A stretch of 64,000 bases of DNA from Streptococcus australis (GTDB taxonomy: Bacteria > Bacillota > Bacilli > Lactobacillales > Streptococcaceae). The stretch spans positions 186,001-250,000 of the forward strand of contig NZ_RJPZ01000002.1 in NCBI RefSeq assembly GCF_003943615.1, in the 5' to 3' direction. The notes below the pieces were generated by a model. That model searched no databases. It saw only the letters and a list, made by a program, of their open reading frames with translations, and was not told the DNA's origin. Positions 35,944 to 45,140 of the stretch are shown one piece after another (the stretch's first letter is position 1; each line of letters begins with the position of its first letter). The position numbers were made by a program, and so were the translations under genes.

Positions 35944-36839
35944 CGACGATTTTCTCCTTCTAGGCGCACTTCTTTAGCCAGGAACTTTATTCGCTCCATG
36001 ACACGTTTAGCTTGCCAAGTCTCATCTCCATTCCGAGACGTAGCAAAATGACGTTCCAAGTCTTCAAAATTGAAATTGGAGGTAAAGAAGGTTGGCAGAA
36101 TCTCCTGCATCCGGTGTTGCAAAATCACTTGCAAGACTTCATCCCGCACCCAAGGCGACATTTGCTCTGCCCCAATGTCATCAAGAATCAAGATTTCAGC
36201 CTTCTTGACTTGATCCAGCATCTCTTTAACTTGGCCTGTATTAATGGCATTTTTGACATCGATGACAAAGCTTGGAAAATGCAGAATCGTTGAAGAAGCC
36301 TGCCGTTTTTCAGATAAGTCGTGGGCAAGGGCTGCCATCATATAACTTTTCCCAACTCCAAAATCTCCATATAGAAAAATCCCTTTACGAGCTTGAGGAT
36401 AAGATGCGACAAAATTCGCTAATTCTTCAAAGGCCCCAAAGCGCCCACGATCATCCAAGTCGACTTTGGCTAAGGAAGCTTCCTTCAAGGTGCTTGGTAA
36501 GTTGATCAGCTGCAAGCGTCTATTGATAGCGGCTTGTTTTTGTGCCTCGATTAATTCAGGTGTCTCCTCATAGGAAACATCCGCATAACCTTCATTCATT
36601 ACTAAAACAGGCTTATACCCTCTTGCAATATAATCTTCATCCCCAAGGACAAAGCGATTGCGCTCACTGATGTATTGGTTAAATTTGGAAATGCTACGAC
36701 GGATTTCTACATCCGATAAACCTTCCTTTTGAATAAAGGTTGCAATCTCAGGTTCGGCGAGAATTTGAGCTACCAATTCTTCATAATTGAACTGCTGTGA
36801 TCGATTCATCTGGGACATGGTTTTCCCTACGCTCTCCAT
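35940..36839 (-). CDS. dnaI: Primosomal helicase loader DnaI
   Basis: A 299-residue AAA+ protein. The N-terminal ~110 residues are the DnaI-specific helicase-binding domain; the AAA+ part has Walker A GDFGVGKSYMM (~residues 158-168), Walker B ILILDDIGAEQ (~211-221), sensor 1 FFTSNFNF (~252-259) and a C-terminal Arg. It loads DnaC helicase on origin DNA with DnaB and DnaD. The ATG follows AAGGAGGGGAGTAA and overlaps the dnaB end. Confidence 0.94.
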   Translation of the reverse strand: MESVGKTMSQMNRSQQFNYEELVAQILAEPEIATFIQKEGLSDVEIRRSISKFNQYISERNRFVLGDEDYIARGYKPVLVMNEGYADVSYEETPELIEAQKQAAINRRLQLINLPSTLKEASLAKVDLDDRGRFGAFEELANFVASYPQARKGIFLYGDFGVGKSYMMAALAHDLSEKRQASSTILHFPSFVIDVKNAINTGQVKEMLDQVKKAEILILDDIGAEQMSPWVRDEVLQVILQHRMQEILPTFFTSNFNFEDLERHFATSRNGDETWQAKRVMERIKFLAKEVRLEGENRR

Positions 36840-38012
36840 TTACTCCCCTCCTTGATTTAATTTCTCGAGCAAGGCTCGTTTTTGTTGTTCCAGATTAGCC
36901 TGTTCTTCTTGGCTAGTCTGATTGGTATAGTTAGGCTGACTCCACTTCGGAACATTGGTCTTTCCTGTCGTTGATCCACTCTTAGCTACTTTCTCTTTTG
37001 CTTTTTGTAAATGGGAGTCTTGGCGCTGGCGGATCTTCAGAACGGCCTCCTCAGCCATCTTTATCCCCTCATAAGCAAAGTCATTTCCAACTTTTAAGGC
37101 ATACTTTTCATTGAGATTGGCGGAAGCAACCTTGTTAAAGGTAAACAACAAGATTACGTTTATGACTTCATCTAACAGGCCTAAACGGGCCAGGTCAGAA
37201 ATTACTTGGCGTTCTGATTGGGTCACAACAGCCTTACGCGCTTTTTTAATTCCTGCTAAAAATTGACGACTGGTCTTATTTTTAGCTTCCCGGATAATAG
37301 CTCTTTCCTGCGGAGTGAACTCATCCTTACCTTTTTCTTGTGGCTCTTGGGTCAGTTTTTGTCTCATCCGTTTGGTCGAAATGACCAAATTAACCGCTGT
37401 CTCCTTGGCCAATAGATAGGTCTCGTACCAAGTCCAATTCTTCTCTTCGGTGATGGCATAAAGAACCAAGAGGTCCTCTTGTTCGTTCTCAAAACGAAGG
37501 CCATCCCGTACCATTAATTGTTTAAAGTGCTCTAGACTGAAGGAAGATACTTTCCTCTGAGGGGTCGAAACACCATCAATCCCAAAAACAGAGGCAAAGT
37601 TTACCTTCCGTTTCTCTCCCTCTGGTTTTTCAGGAAGAAAGTCACGAACTGCTGCTTCTCCTATTTTTTTCTCCAGCAACTTCTGATAAGCAATATTCGC
37701 AAAAAATTGATCTGCTTCTAGCGGAGCCAAAAATCGGAACTGAAGTCCTTCATCTGTCTCAAAAACCTCTAATAAATTCATGGCTATCAAGCGGTCTAGA
37801 CTTTCGAGAAAATGTGCGAAACCTAGATCCAAATGATTTAAAAGAACAGCAATCAGCCGTTTTTCTTTCCCCTGATCATAGAGACTCAGCAGAAAAGTAT
37901 ATAATTGACTTGCTTGAACACCTAATATTGGTCCATACAGATGCGTGAAAGAGGCTCCTGTAGGCGCTAAATAATTATTCTTCAAGAAAGAAAATGAAGT
38001 ATTGGGCTTCAT
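36840..38012 (-). CDS. dnaB: Replication initiation and membrane attachment protein DnaB (Gram-positive type)
   Basis: A 390-residue DnaB/DnaD-family protein, not the replicative helicase. Winged-helix and four-helix parts cover ~residues 10-130; the DnaB_2 domain (~290-350; QVISDLARLGLLDEVINVIL) is conserved; the C-terminus is Lys/Gln-rich and charged. It brings helicase and loader to the origin and attaches it to the membrane. It follows nrdR directly and precedes dnaI, the standard streptococcal order. Confidence 0.92.
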   Translation of the reverse strand: MKPNTSFSFLKNNYLAPTGASFTHLYGPILGVQASQLYTFLLSLYDQGKEKRLIAVLLNHLDLGFAHFLESLDRLIAMNLLEVFETDEGLQFRFLAPLEADQFFANIAYQKLLEKKIGEAAVRDFLPEKPEGEKRKVNFASVFGIDGVSTPQRKVSSFSLEHFKQLMVRDGLRFENEQEDLLVLYAITEEKNWTWYETYLLAKETAVNLVISTKRMRQKLTQEPQEKGKDEFTPQERAIIREAKNKTSRQFLAGIKKARKAVVTQSERQVISDLARLGLLDEVINVILLFTFNKVASANLNEKYALKVGNDFAYEGIKMAEEAVLKIRQRQDSHLQKAKEKVAKSGSTTGKTNVPKWSQPNYTNQTSQEEQANLEQQKRALLEKLNQGGE

Positions 38013-38486
38013 CTATTTTTCCTTTTTCTTCTTTGTTCCTTTGGTAATCTGCTTTAAGAGACTTTCCAATTCACCAACATCCTTGAAACTACGATAGACA
38101 CTCGCAAACCGAACATAGGTAATTTCGTCCAATTCTGCTAACTCGTCCATGACAAGCGATCCGATGTAGTCACTCTGGATCTCATTTTCACTCTGGCTAC
38201 GAATCTTTTGTTCGATTCGCCCCACAATTTCCTCAATTTCGTCACTCGACACGGGACGTTTCTGAGCAGATCGAATAATCCCATTAAATATTTTATCTCT
38301 AGAAAACTGTTCCCGGGTGCCATCTTTTTTCACCACAACAAGAGTCCGCTCTTCTACTCGTTCATAAGTGGTAAAGCGATGATGACATTCATCACATTCT
38401 CTTCTTCTACGAATCGTTTTCCCATCTTCTGCCTGGCGACTATCTACAACACTAGACTTATTTCCGCCACATTTTGGACACCGCAT
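38013..38486 (-). CDS. nrdR: Ribonucleotide reductase regulator NrdR
   Basis: A 157-residue ATP-cone regulator. The zinc ribbon has [17 protein letters not shown] at ~residues 1-17 and [13 protein letters not shown] at ~31-43; the ATP-cone domain covers ~47-137. It represses ribonucleotide reductase operons according to (d)ATP level. The ATG at 38486 follows AAGGAGGGTGTCC; the longer ORF starts at a GTG inside that site. It is the first gene of the nrdR-dnaB-dnaI-nitroreductase-der operon. A promoter candidate (TTGCTT, 16 bp, TATGAT) lies at ~38520-38550. Confidence 0.95.
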   Translation of the reverse strand: MRCPKCGGNKSSVVDSRQAEDGKTIRRRRECDECHHRFTTYERVEERTLVVVKKDGTREQFSRDKIFNGIIRSAQKRPVSSDEIEEIVGRIEQKIRSQSENEIQSDYIGSLVMDELAELDEITYVRFASVYRSFKDVGELESLLKQITKGTKKKKEK

Positions 38487-38562
38487 GGACACCCTCCTTA
38501 TCGTTTCTTAATACTTTATTCTATCATATTTAGGGCTAAAGTGAAAGCAAGGGAAATAAAGA

Positions 38563-38594
38563 AAATCCCTAGCCTCCTGGAGGGATAGGGATTT
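38563..38594 (-). terminator. Terminator of the EEP-family gene
   Basis: AAATCCCTA (38563-38571) pairs with TAGGGATTT (38586-38594) with an inner CCTCC/GGAGG stem. It lies just past the stop of the gene at 38600 and is followed on the minus strand by TTCTTTATTT. Confidence 0.7.
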
Positions 38595-38599
38595 GAGTA

Positions 38600-39415
38600 T
38601 TATGGTAAATACAAGTCAGCTGACAAACCATAATGGTCGCTGACGAGAGGCTGACTAGAACCATCAAACACAACTTCTAGCCGTTCGATAACCCATTCTT
38701 TTGAGGTGAAAATATAATCAATCCGCAAGGGTACTTGATTATCATCCCATCCATCAATTCCAGGACCTACAGTGTAAGTCCCCTTGGTCTGGCGAGCTTC
38801 AATAAAGCTATCTTGAAGAGCTAGCGGGCTCGCTAAAATGGCTTCATAACCTTCTTGCCCAGCTGGATTATTAAAGTCCCCAGCTAAAATCAAAGGCTTT
38901 TGCAATTGGCTAAAGCGTTCTTCTAAACGCGCCCACTCTTGCTGGAAGCCTTTGTCCCACCAAGAGAGGTGAACACTGGCAACAGCAATGTCTTTCCCAT
39001 CAACTTGGGTTTCTGCAATGGCAATCCGTCGTGTATGATAATCTGTTGGATCATTCACATCTGAAACCAAGAGTTCGCTTGCCTGGATTGGGGTACGCGA
39101 TAGAATCGCCACGCCTTCATGATAACGGTCATAGCCGATATGGTTATAAGCCCAGGTCCAGTGGTAGCTCAATCCTTCTTCTTCTAATTTTTCAACTAAA
39201 CAACGAACATAGTGATCCTGATGGATCGGCTCCGCAGAAGGAGTTGGATGGTACAAGTCATTAACAGGAACAACTGGACTTTCGATGGTCTGATTTATTT
39301 CTTGGAAACAAATCACATCGTATTGCTTTGCAAGAATGTCTTTTAATAAGTCCTCAAATTTTTGTTGGGGATTTTCTTCCATCCAACTATGAGTGTTTAA
39401 AGTTAAAAATTTCAT
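38600..39415 (-). CDS. Endonuclease/exonuclease/phosphatase-family protein
   Basis: A 271-residue protein with the metal-dependent EEP fold. The sequence has LTLNTHSW (~residues 4-11), VICFQEIN with the catalytic Glu (~34-41), HLSWWDKG, LAGDFNNPAG with Asp and Asn (~175-184), RIDYIF (~233-238) and LVSDHYGLSADL (~258-269) with the catalytic Asp-His. It may be a phosphodiesterase of nucleic acids, lipids or sugars. There is no signal peptide, so it acts inside the cell. It lies downstream of ptsG on the same strand with a 63-bp gap. Confidence 0.88.
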   Translation of the reverse strand: MKFLTLNTHSWMEENPQQKFEDLLKDILAKQYDVICFQEINQTIESPVVPVNDLYHPTPSAEPIHQDHYVRCLVEKLEEEGLSYHWTWAYNHIGYDRYHEGVAILSRTPIQASELLVSDVNDPTDYHTRRIAIAETQVDGKDIAVASVHLSWWDKGFQQEWARLEERFSQLQKPLILAGDFNNPAGQEGYEAILASPLALQDSFIEARQTKGTYTVGPGIDGWDDNQVPLRIDYIFTSKEWVIERLEVVFDGSSQPLVSDHYGLSADLYLP

Positions 39416-39478
39416 GATCCTACTCTCCTAATAGAGAATTCCCTGTATCCAATAGATACAAGGAATAACTCTCATAGA

Positions 39479-41671
39479 TTATAATTCAACCTTAGCAACC
39501 ACAGCATCTGCTGGAAGTTGACCAGTTTGTGTAAGAGTGACAGATTGAATAGCTGCACCATTTGTGAAGACTACAACTGTTGTAGTTGCACGTCCAGCTT
39601 CACGAATAGCATCCAAATCTGCTTCTACCAATAGGTCTCCCGCTGCCACTGTTTGGCCTTCTTCTACCTTCACTGTGAAAGGTTTACCTTCCAGACTTAC
39701 AGTATCAAGACCGATGTGAACGAGGACTTCAAGACCAGATTCTGTTACCAAACCAAGCGCATGTTTGGTAGGGAAGACGCTTGTCACCTTACCAGCTACT
39801 GGTGAAACAATCTGACCATTTGCTGGTTCAACTGCAAATCCGTCACCCATCATTTTCTGTGAGAAGACTGGATCTTGAACTTTTTCTAATTCAATGACTT
39901 GTCCTTCAGCAACCGAGCGAACTTCTTCTGTCACCCCTTTAAAGGCAACTTCTGCTTGTTGAGCCGCTGTCTGTTGACTTGGAAGGGTTTCAGGAATCAC
40001 TTCACCTGAGTCTAACAAATCTTGGATATCTGATTTCAAGACGTCCGCTTTTGGACCGTAAATCGCTTGGACACCTTGTCCTTTCATGACAAGTCCCATT
40101 GCTCCTTCAGCCTTCCATTGTTCTTCTGTTCCGACTTTTGTTTCGTCTTTAACAGTCACACGAAGACGAGTCATACATGCATCTACATCGACGATATTGG
40201 CACGACCACCAAGAAGGTTGATCACGTTAACTGCTTGAGAAGCAGCGGCCACTTTACCTGAACCTGAAGTTTCAGATGCATCTACATCTCCTTCAGCTTG
40301 TTCGTAGTTTCCATTACGTCCAGGAGTTGCGTAGTTAAATTTCTGGATCATGAAGTTTGCAATGAAGTACATGATCACAGCAAAGAGAATCGTTACCCAA
40401 ATGAAGTTAAAGATGTCCATACCAAGGCCAGCTTTAATGGTCATTGGTGTACGAGTCAAGAACTCAATTGATCCAAATGAATGGACACGGAGATTGACGA
40501 TATCTGCCATCGCGAAGGCTGCACCTTGTACCACTGCATAAACGAGGTAAAGAGGCATTGCTACGAACATAAACATGTACTCGATTGGTTCTGTAACCCC
40601 TGTGAGGAAGGTTGCAAGAGCAGTCGCAATCATCATCCCTTTGTATTTGTGTTTCTTATCAGGGTCTACATTACGGTAAATGGCAAGGGCAACCCCCATC
40701 AAGATACCGAATGAACCGATCATTTGTCCCACTTTGAAACGAGCAGGTGTGACAGTATCCAACAAGTGTTGGTAAGTAGCAGGGTCAGAAACTTTTGTAT
40801 TTCCTAAGTCTGTAATCCAAGCCAACCAAAGTGGATCTTGACCAAATACTTGAGTGCCTTTTGCTGCACCAGTTAACACTTCATAAGTACCACCCAATTG
40901 TGTGTAGTTGATTGGGATAGTCAACATGTGGTGAAGACCGAATGGAAGCAAGAGACGTTCCAAAGTACCAAAGGCAAATGGGGCTAAGATTGGAGCAGTC
41001 TCTTTTGAGTTAGCAATCCAAATACCAAAGTTGTTAATTCCTGTTTGGACTACTGGCCATAAGAATGACAAGATAAGAGCCACAATTACAGAACGAAGGA
41101 TAACGACAAATGGAACAAACCGTTTCCCGTTAAAGAATGATAGAGCATCTGGTAACTTGCGGTAGTTGTAGTATTTGTTAAAGGCTGTCGCCCCTACAAA
41201 ACCGGCAATAATCCCAACGAAAACTCCCATATTCAAGGCAGGTGACTCTAAAACACTAGTAAAGTAATCAGCAACCTTGATAGATCCACCAAGAAGTGTC
41301 TTCACCTTCGCTTCTGGATCTTTCAGCATATCTCCTGTTACACCGAATATTACACCAGTGATGCGGTTAATCAGGATAAAGGATAGACCTGCCGCAAAGG
41401 CACCACCAGCACGTTCTTTTGCCCAGCTACCACCGATAGCCAAAGCAAAGAGAATGTGAAGATTAACGATAACTCCCCAACCGATCTGTTCAAGAACACC
41501 ACCGGTAGTTACCAAGAAACCAAGTTCTGGATTAATCATTGCAATGGTTTTACCAAGACTGATCATCAGACCTGCCGCCGGCATAACTGCAATGACCACC
41601 ATCAACGCTTTACCGAATTTTTGCCAAAATTCAAAGCTAAATAGACTTTTGAATGATTGTTTATTCATCAT
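39479..41671 (-). CDS. ptsG: PTS glucose-family EIICBA transporter (PtsG/MalX-like)
   Basis: A 730-residue fused PTS enzyme II in the order C-B-A. The EIIC membrane domain covers ~residues 15-430; EIIB spans ~475-555 with the phosphorylated Cys in DVDACMTRLRV; a linker follows and EIIA covers ~595-725 with His in LVHIGLDTVSL. It imports and phosphorylates glucose or a related sugar (maltose is possible in streptococci). AAGGAGGTCGA precedes two adjacent ATGs. Control by CcpA is likely because two cre sites flank its promoter. Confidence 0.9.
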   Translation of the reverse strand: MMNKQSFKSLFSFEFWQKFGKALMVVIAVMPAAGLMISLGKTIAMINPELGFLVTTGGVLEQIGWGVIVNLHILFALAIGGSWAKERAGGAFAAGLSFILINRITGVIFGVTGDMLKDPEAKVKTLLGGSIKVADYFTSVLESPALNMGVFVGIIAGFVGATAFNKYYNYRKLPDALSFFNGKRFVPFVVILRSVIVALILSFLWPVVQTGINNFGIWIANSKETAPILAPFAFGTLERLLLPFGLHHMLTIPINYTQLGGTYEVLTGAAKGTQVFGQDPLWLAWITDLGNTKVSDPATYQHLLDTVTPARFKVGQMIGSFGILMGVALAIYRNVDPDKKHKYKGMMIATALATFLTGVTEPIEYMFMFVAMPLYLVYAVVQGAAFAMADIVNLRVHSFGSIEFLTRTPMTIKAGLGMDIFNFIWVTILFAVIMYFIANFMIQKFNYATPGRNGNYEQAEGDVDASETSGSGKVAAASQAVNVINLLGGRANIVDVDACMTRLRVTVKDETKVGTEEQWKAEGAMGLVMKGQGVQAIYGPKADVLKSDIQDLLDSGEVIPETLPSQQTAAQQAEVAFKGVTEEVRSVAEGQVIELEKVQDPVFSQKMMGDGFAVEPANGQIVSPVAGKVTSVFPTKHALGLVTESGLEVLVHIGLDTVSLEGKPFTVKVEEGQTVAAGDLLVEADLDAIREAGRATTTVVVFTNGAAIQSVTLTQTGQLPADAVVAKVEL

Positions 41672-41707
41672 TCGACCTCCTTATAAAATTGAAATGCCCG
41701 TCATATA

Positions 41708-41721
41708 AGAAAACGTTTGCA
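41708..41721 (-). promoter_or_regulatory. cre site downstream of the ptsG transcription start
   Basis: On the minus strand 41721-41708 reads TGCAAACGTTTTCT, which fits the catabolite-response element consensus. It lies from about +8 to +20 of the predicted transcript, a place where CcpA usually blocks transcription. Confidence 0.8.
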
Positions 41722-41734
41722 TATTTCACTTACT

Positions 41735-41762
41735 ATTATACCACTTTTTTTTCTTTTGTAAA
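41735..41762 (-). promoter_or_regulatory. Promoter of ptsG
   Basis: TTTACA (41762-41757), 16 bp spacer, TATAAT (41740-41735) on the minus strand. Transcription should start near 41728, 57 nt before the first ATG. Confidence 0.85.
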
Positions 41763-41828
41763 GCCCTTACATCCACTTTTTTAATTCACAAATATGATGC
41801 TCAAAGTCCTTGAAAATACTGTAATTCA

Positions 41829-41842
41829 AGCAAACGTTTGCT
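41829..41842. promoter_or_regulatory. Second, fully palindromic cre site upstream of ptsG
   Basis: AGCAAACGTTTGCT is a perfect 14-bp palindrome about 100 bp upstream of the predicted ptsG start. The position upstream of the promoter would suit CcpA activation or cooperative repression with the downstream site. Confidence 0.8.
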
Positions 41843-41900
41843 TCTTTCACAAGATTTTTTTTAAAAATTTTTTTAAAATTTTTTCTTCCTTTTGACAAAC

Positions 41901-41937
41901 AAAAAAAATCCCTTTGAGATTTCTCATCAAAGGGATT
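41901..41937 (-). terminator. Terminator of the gnd-ritR operon
   Basis: An 11-bp perfect stem, AATCCCTTTGA (41907-41917) with TCAAAGGGATT (41927-41937), is followed on the minus strand by TTTTTTTG just past the ritR stop. Confidence 0.85.
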
Positions 41938-41941
41938 GTTG

Positions 41942-42631
41942 TTATTCTTGCATTTGGTAGCCGACACCTCGGACAGTTTTGATATAGCTCTTTTGTCCTG
42001 GAAGATCTATTTTTCCACGAAGATAGCGAATATAGACATCAACGATATTGGTTTCTGCTGTACTCTCATATTTCCACACCCGCTCTAAAAGTTGCTCCCG
42101 ACTAAGGACATGTTTGCTTCCCATCAAAGTCGCTAATAAATCATATTCACGACGTGTCAGGTCAATCACTTCTTCTCCCCGATACACCATATGATTCTCG
42201 ACATCAATTCGCAAATTCCGATAGGAGGTGGGAACTTTCATCTGATTACAATGTTGGTCAATAAAATCACGGCCTCTAAAAATAGCGATGATTTTCTCAA
42301 CCAAATCACTGATCACGAATGGTTTGATGACATAAGATACTGCAAATCGTTGGATACTCTCTATATGCTCTGAAATTTTCTCACGACTATCCAAGACAAT
42401 CAAGACTGCTGCAGGACGAATCTTGCTCAGGCGCTGGGCAAACTCTTCCCCACTCATATCTTCTAGTTCGTAATTGAGAAGAATTAAATCATATTCTGTA
42501 GCCTGCAGGAGTTTCAAGGCCATTTCCCCTTGTTCTACCAAATCAACTACATAGCCAGCTTTCTGAAGTTCTAAATCAATAAAGCGCGCTAAATTCTTTT
42601 CATTTTCTACTAGTAATATCCGCTTTGTCAT
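41942..42631 (-). CDS. ritR: Orphan OmpR-family response regulator RitR
   Basis: A 229-residue response regulator: receiver domain ~1-118, winged-helix DNA-binding domain ~132-228 (LTRREYDLLATLMG...VDVYIRYLRGKI). The receiver has Asn53 (LILLNYEL) where phosphorylated regulators have Asp, and Cys128 in the inter-domain linker (FIDQHCNQMKVP). Both are hallmarks of pneumococcal RitR, a kinase-independent repressor of iron uptake that senses oxidation through Cys128. It lies 9 bp after gnd, as in pneumococcus. No histidine kinase gene is nearby. Confidence 0.93.
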   Translation of the reverse strand: MTKRILLVENEKNLARFIDLELQKAGYVVDLVEQGEMALKLLQATEYDLILLNYELEDMSGEEFAQRLSKIRPAAVLIVLDSREKISEHIESIQRFAVSYVIKPFVISDLVEKIIAIFRGRDFIDQHCNQMKVPTSYRNLRIDVENHMVYRGEEVIDLTRREYDLLATLMGSKHVLSREQLLERVWKYESTAETNIVDVYIRYLRGKIDLPGQKSYIKTVRGVGYQMQE

Positions 42632-42640
42632 AACTTACAA

Positions 42641-44065
42641 TTATTTTTCGTCGTACCAAGAATAGTGGAAAGTACCTTCTTTGTCTTTACGTTGGTATGT
42701 GTGGGCACCAAAGTAGTCACGTTGCGCTTGAATCAAGTTCGCTGGAAGATCCGCTGAACGGTAGCTATCAAAGTAAGTGATAGCTGCTGAGAAGGTTGGG
42801 ACTGGCACACCAGCTTGAACAGCAAGAGCTACGATATCACGAACAGATTGTTGGTACTTAGCAGTGACATCCAAGAAGTACTCATCCAAAAGAAGGTTAG
42901 CCAAATCTGCATCACGGTTGTAGGCATCAGTGATCTTTTGCAAGAAACGAGAACGGATGATACAGCCATCGCGCCAGATAGAAGCGATGTCTGCAAATGG
43001 CAAGTTCCAGTTGTTTTCTTTAGAAGCCACACGCAATTGTGCAAAACCTTGTGCGTAAGAAATGATTTTTGAGAAGTAAAGGGCTTGACGGATCTTTTCA
43101 ATCAACTCAGCCTTATCTCCTTCAAATTTGAAGGTAGCTGGTTTTGGAAGCACCTTGCTAGCGTGTACACGTTCTTCTTTGTAAGTAGAGATGTAACGTG
43201 CAAATACTGACTCCGTAATAAGTGACAAAGGCACACCAAGGTCAAGCGCTGATTGGCTAGTCCATTTACCAGTTCCCTTGTTTCCTGCAGCATCCAAAAT
43301 ATAGTCTACGATTGGTCCATCTTGACCTTCATCATCTTTGCGTCCAAGGATGTCCGCAGTGATTTCGATCAAGTAGCTGTCCAATTCACCCTTGTTCCAC
43401 TCAGTAAAGATTTCAGCCATATCTTGAGCTGAAAGTCCAAGCAAGTGTTGCATCAAATCATAGCTTTCTGCGATCAATTGCATGTCCCCATACTCGATAC
43501 CGTTGTGGACCATTTTCACGTAGTGACCAGCTCCATCAGGACCGATGTAAGTCACACACGGTTTGCCATCTTCTGGTGCTTTTGCAGAGATTTCTTCAAG
43601 GACATCTGCAACCAATTCATAAGCTTCTTTTTGTCCACCAGGCATGATAGAAGGACCTTCAAGGGCACCTTTTTCACCACCAGAGACACCCGTACCAATG
43701 AAGTTGATCCCTGAGTTAGCCAATTCTTCATTACGTCGGATAGTATCTTTGTAGAAAGTGTTTCCTCCGTCGATCAAGATATCGCCTTTATCCAAATGTG
43801 GAAGAAGGGCTTGGATGGTTGCATCTGTACCAGGTCCTGCTTGAACCATAAGCATGATACGACGTGGTTTTTCGATAGAGTTTACGAAGCTTTCGATATC
43901 ATAGCTTGGCACGAAGTTCTTTTCAGGATGGCAAGCAACAACATCTTCTGTTTTTTCTTTACTACGGTTATAGATAGCAACTGTGTATCCACGGGATTCA
44001 ATATTAAGGGCAAGGTTACGACCCATTACGGCCATACCAACAACACCAAAGTTTGCTTTTGTCAT
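42641..44065 (-). CDS. gnd: 6-phosphogluconate dehydrogenase, decarboxylating
   Basis: A 474-residue Gnd. The NADP-binding start [20 protein letters not shown] (~residues 6-25), [21 protein letters not shown] over ~126-146 and the substrate/catalytic Lys region [17 protein letters not shown] (~179-195) are conserved. It oxidises 6-phosphogluconate to ribulose 5-phosphate and makes NADPH. The gnd-ritR pairing ties NADPH supply to an oxidation-sensing regulator. Confidence 0.97.
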   Translation of the reverse strand: MTKANFGVVGMAVMGRNLALNIESRGYTVAIYNRSKEKTEDVVACHPEKNFVPSYDIESFVNSIEKPRRIMLMVQAGPGTDATIQALLPHLDKGDILIDGGNTFYKDTIRRNEELANSGINFIGTGVSGGEKGALEGPSIMPGGQKEAYELVADVLEEISAKAPEDGKPCVTYIGPDGAGHYVKMVHNGIEYGDMQLIAESYDLMQHLLGLSAQDMAEIFTEWNKGELDSYLIEITADILGRKDDEGQDGPIVDYILDAAGNKGTGKWTSQSALDLGVPLSLITESVFARYISTYKEERVHASKVLPKPATFKFEGDKAELIEKIRQALYFSKIISYAQGFAQLRVASKENNWNLPFADIASIWRDGCIIRSRFLQKITDAYNRDADLANLLLDEYFLDVTAKYQQSVRDIVALAVQAGVPVPTFSAAITYFDSYRSADLPANLIQAQRDYFGAHTYQRKDKEGTFHYSWYDEK

Positions 44066-44390
44066 GTGACACTCCTCTTTATAGTTTGCCTATATTCTAT
44101 CATTTTTTGACATCAAATGAAAGCAGAAAATCACTCTCTTGCCCATTCATGTAGAAAGACACCTCCTATCTAGTTTGAAGCAAAGAACAAAAAGTGCCTG
44201 AGTTTGAGTTCTCAGACACTTTCCGATCGATTCTACTCTTCTGCTTTAGAAGTTCAGTCATTGGCTTCAAGAATTTTCGCTACTTGTTGAGCTGCACCGT
44301 TTCTAGCTTCGACTTACTGCTAGCAAAGAACATCCATTCCTGCTCCTGAACCCTGCCTTGGCCTTCCTTCACCAAGCCTCTTATCAAACA
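44066..44390. other. 325-bp intergenic stretch with terminator and a possible gene remnant
   Basis: The gap holds the gnd promoter side (44066-44160), the DUF177 gene terminator (44191-44222) and ~165 bp between that terminator and the DUF177 stop. In the last part, minus-strand 44310-44255 reads as a short open stretch ending GAAQQVAKILEAND-stop, which looks like the C-terminus of a lost gene, but nothing upstream of it is open. No RNA gene is recognised. Confidence 0.45.
44191..44222 (-). terminator. Terminator downstream of the DUF177 gene
   Basis: AAAGTGCCTGAG (44191-44202) pairs with CTCAGACACTTT (44211-44222) with one mismatch; on the minus strand it leads into TTGTTCTTTG after TTT. 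Confidence 0.7.
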
Positions 44391-44933
44391 TTACTCTTCT
44401 CCGTCAAATAAACCTTGGAGACCGGCAAAGGGACTGTTTTCTTCTTTCTTAATCGCTTGAGCTTCTTGATACTCTTCCTCTGTCATGATTTTCCAATCAT
44501 TGCCCTCGATAAAGCCTTGTCCATCCTCTTCTTCCGGAGTGAGTACCTTGAGAGGAATATTAAGCAGGATATTATCTGCCACGCTCTCACTCAGGTCAAT
44601 CTTGCCCCCTTCAATCGGAAGGATTAAATCTTCCTCAAGAGCTTCGATATCGGCCTCTGACTGCACATCCTCCGCAAATACTTCTGTTACAGGGTAGCTC
44701 TCTTTGATCTCAACAGGCTCCATGCTTCGGCTAGATGCAAGGACGATGGTATAGGTCAATTGGTAATCCAAAACATAGAGACCTGTATCATAGGCTACTC
44801 GGCCTGTCGCTGTCACATCCTTTAAATCAAGAATTTCCGGATTGCGCTTTTGCAGATCCTTTAGCAAATCCAACTCTTGATCAAAAACCAGTCCTTCAGG
44901 ATTTTTACGGATTTCTTGTGTATATAAGTTCAT
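44391..44933 (-). CDS. DUF177 (YceD-like) protein
   Basis: A 180-residue acidic protein of the DUF177/YceD family. Blocks near residues 45-85 (VTATGRVAYDTGLYVLDYQLTY, split here as GRVAYDTGLYVLDYQL) and 110-150 are conserved. The family accompanies rpmF (ribosomal protein L32) in many bacteria and is linked to 23S rRNA handling; here no rpmF follows, and a terminator does. The start is the ATG at 44933 (MNLYTQEI) with GTGAGGG upstream; the longer ORF adds nothing conserved. Confidence 0.85.
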   Translation of the reverse strand: MNLYTQEIRKNPEGLVFDQELDLLKDLQKRNPEILDLKDVTATGRVAYDTGLYVLDYQLTYTIVLASSRSMEPVEIKESYPVTEVFAEDVQSEADIEALEEDLILPIEGGKIDLSESVADNILLNIPLKVLTPEEEDGQGFIEGNDWKIMTEEEYQEAQAIKKEENSPFAGLQGLFDGEE

Positions 44934-45050
44934 TCTTTTGCCCTCACATCTTCTAGATACTACTAGTATATCATGAAGCTGTCCCTTCAACCAAGAAGTC
45001 TCCTAAAAAATTTGTTATAATCATGAAAAAGATACAGTGTACTAGACCTA

Positions 45051-45067
45051 TTGGTGTTGTACACCAA
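45051..45067. promoter_or_regulatory. Inverted repeat upstream of the rgg gene
   Basis: TTGGTGT-TGT-ACACCAA, 7-bp perfect arms with a 3-nt spacer, lies ~75 bp before the rgg ATG. It may be an operator or a transcript hairpin. A weak promoter (TTGCTA...TATAGA) lies between it and the gene. Confidence 0.45.
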
Positions 45068-45140
45068 GGTCCCACAATCTCTTGGATAAAAGAGGTTCAT
45101 TTGCTAAGGCATTGGTCCTTGTATAGATAGAGGAGAAGGC

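Noticed and set aside
41855-41900. Long A/T tract between ritR and ptsG as a possible curved DNA or origin element
   Set aside because: It is a short run next to a terminator and promoter with no repeats or DnaA boxes; ordinary low-GC spacer sequence explains it.
44150-44190. Possible csRNA-type small RNA with an ACCTCCT anti-Shine-Dalgarno stretch at 44161
   Set aside because: There is no CiaR-type TTTAAG direct repeat upstream and the nearby hairpin is better read as the terminator of the DUF177 gene on the other strand.
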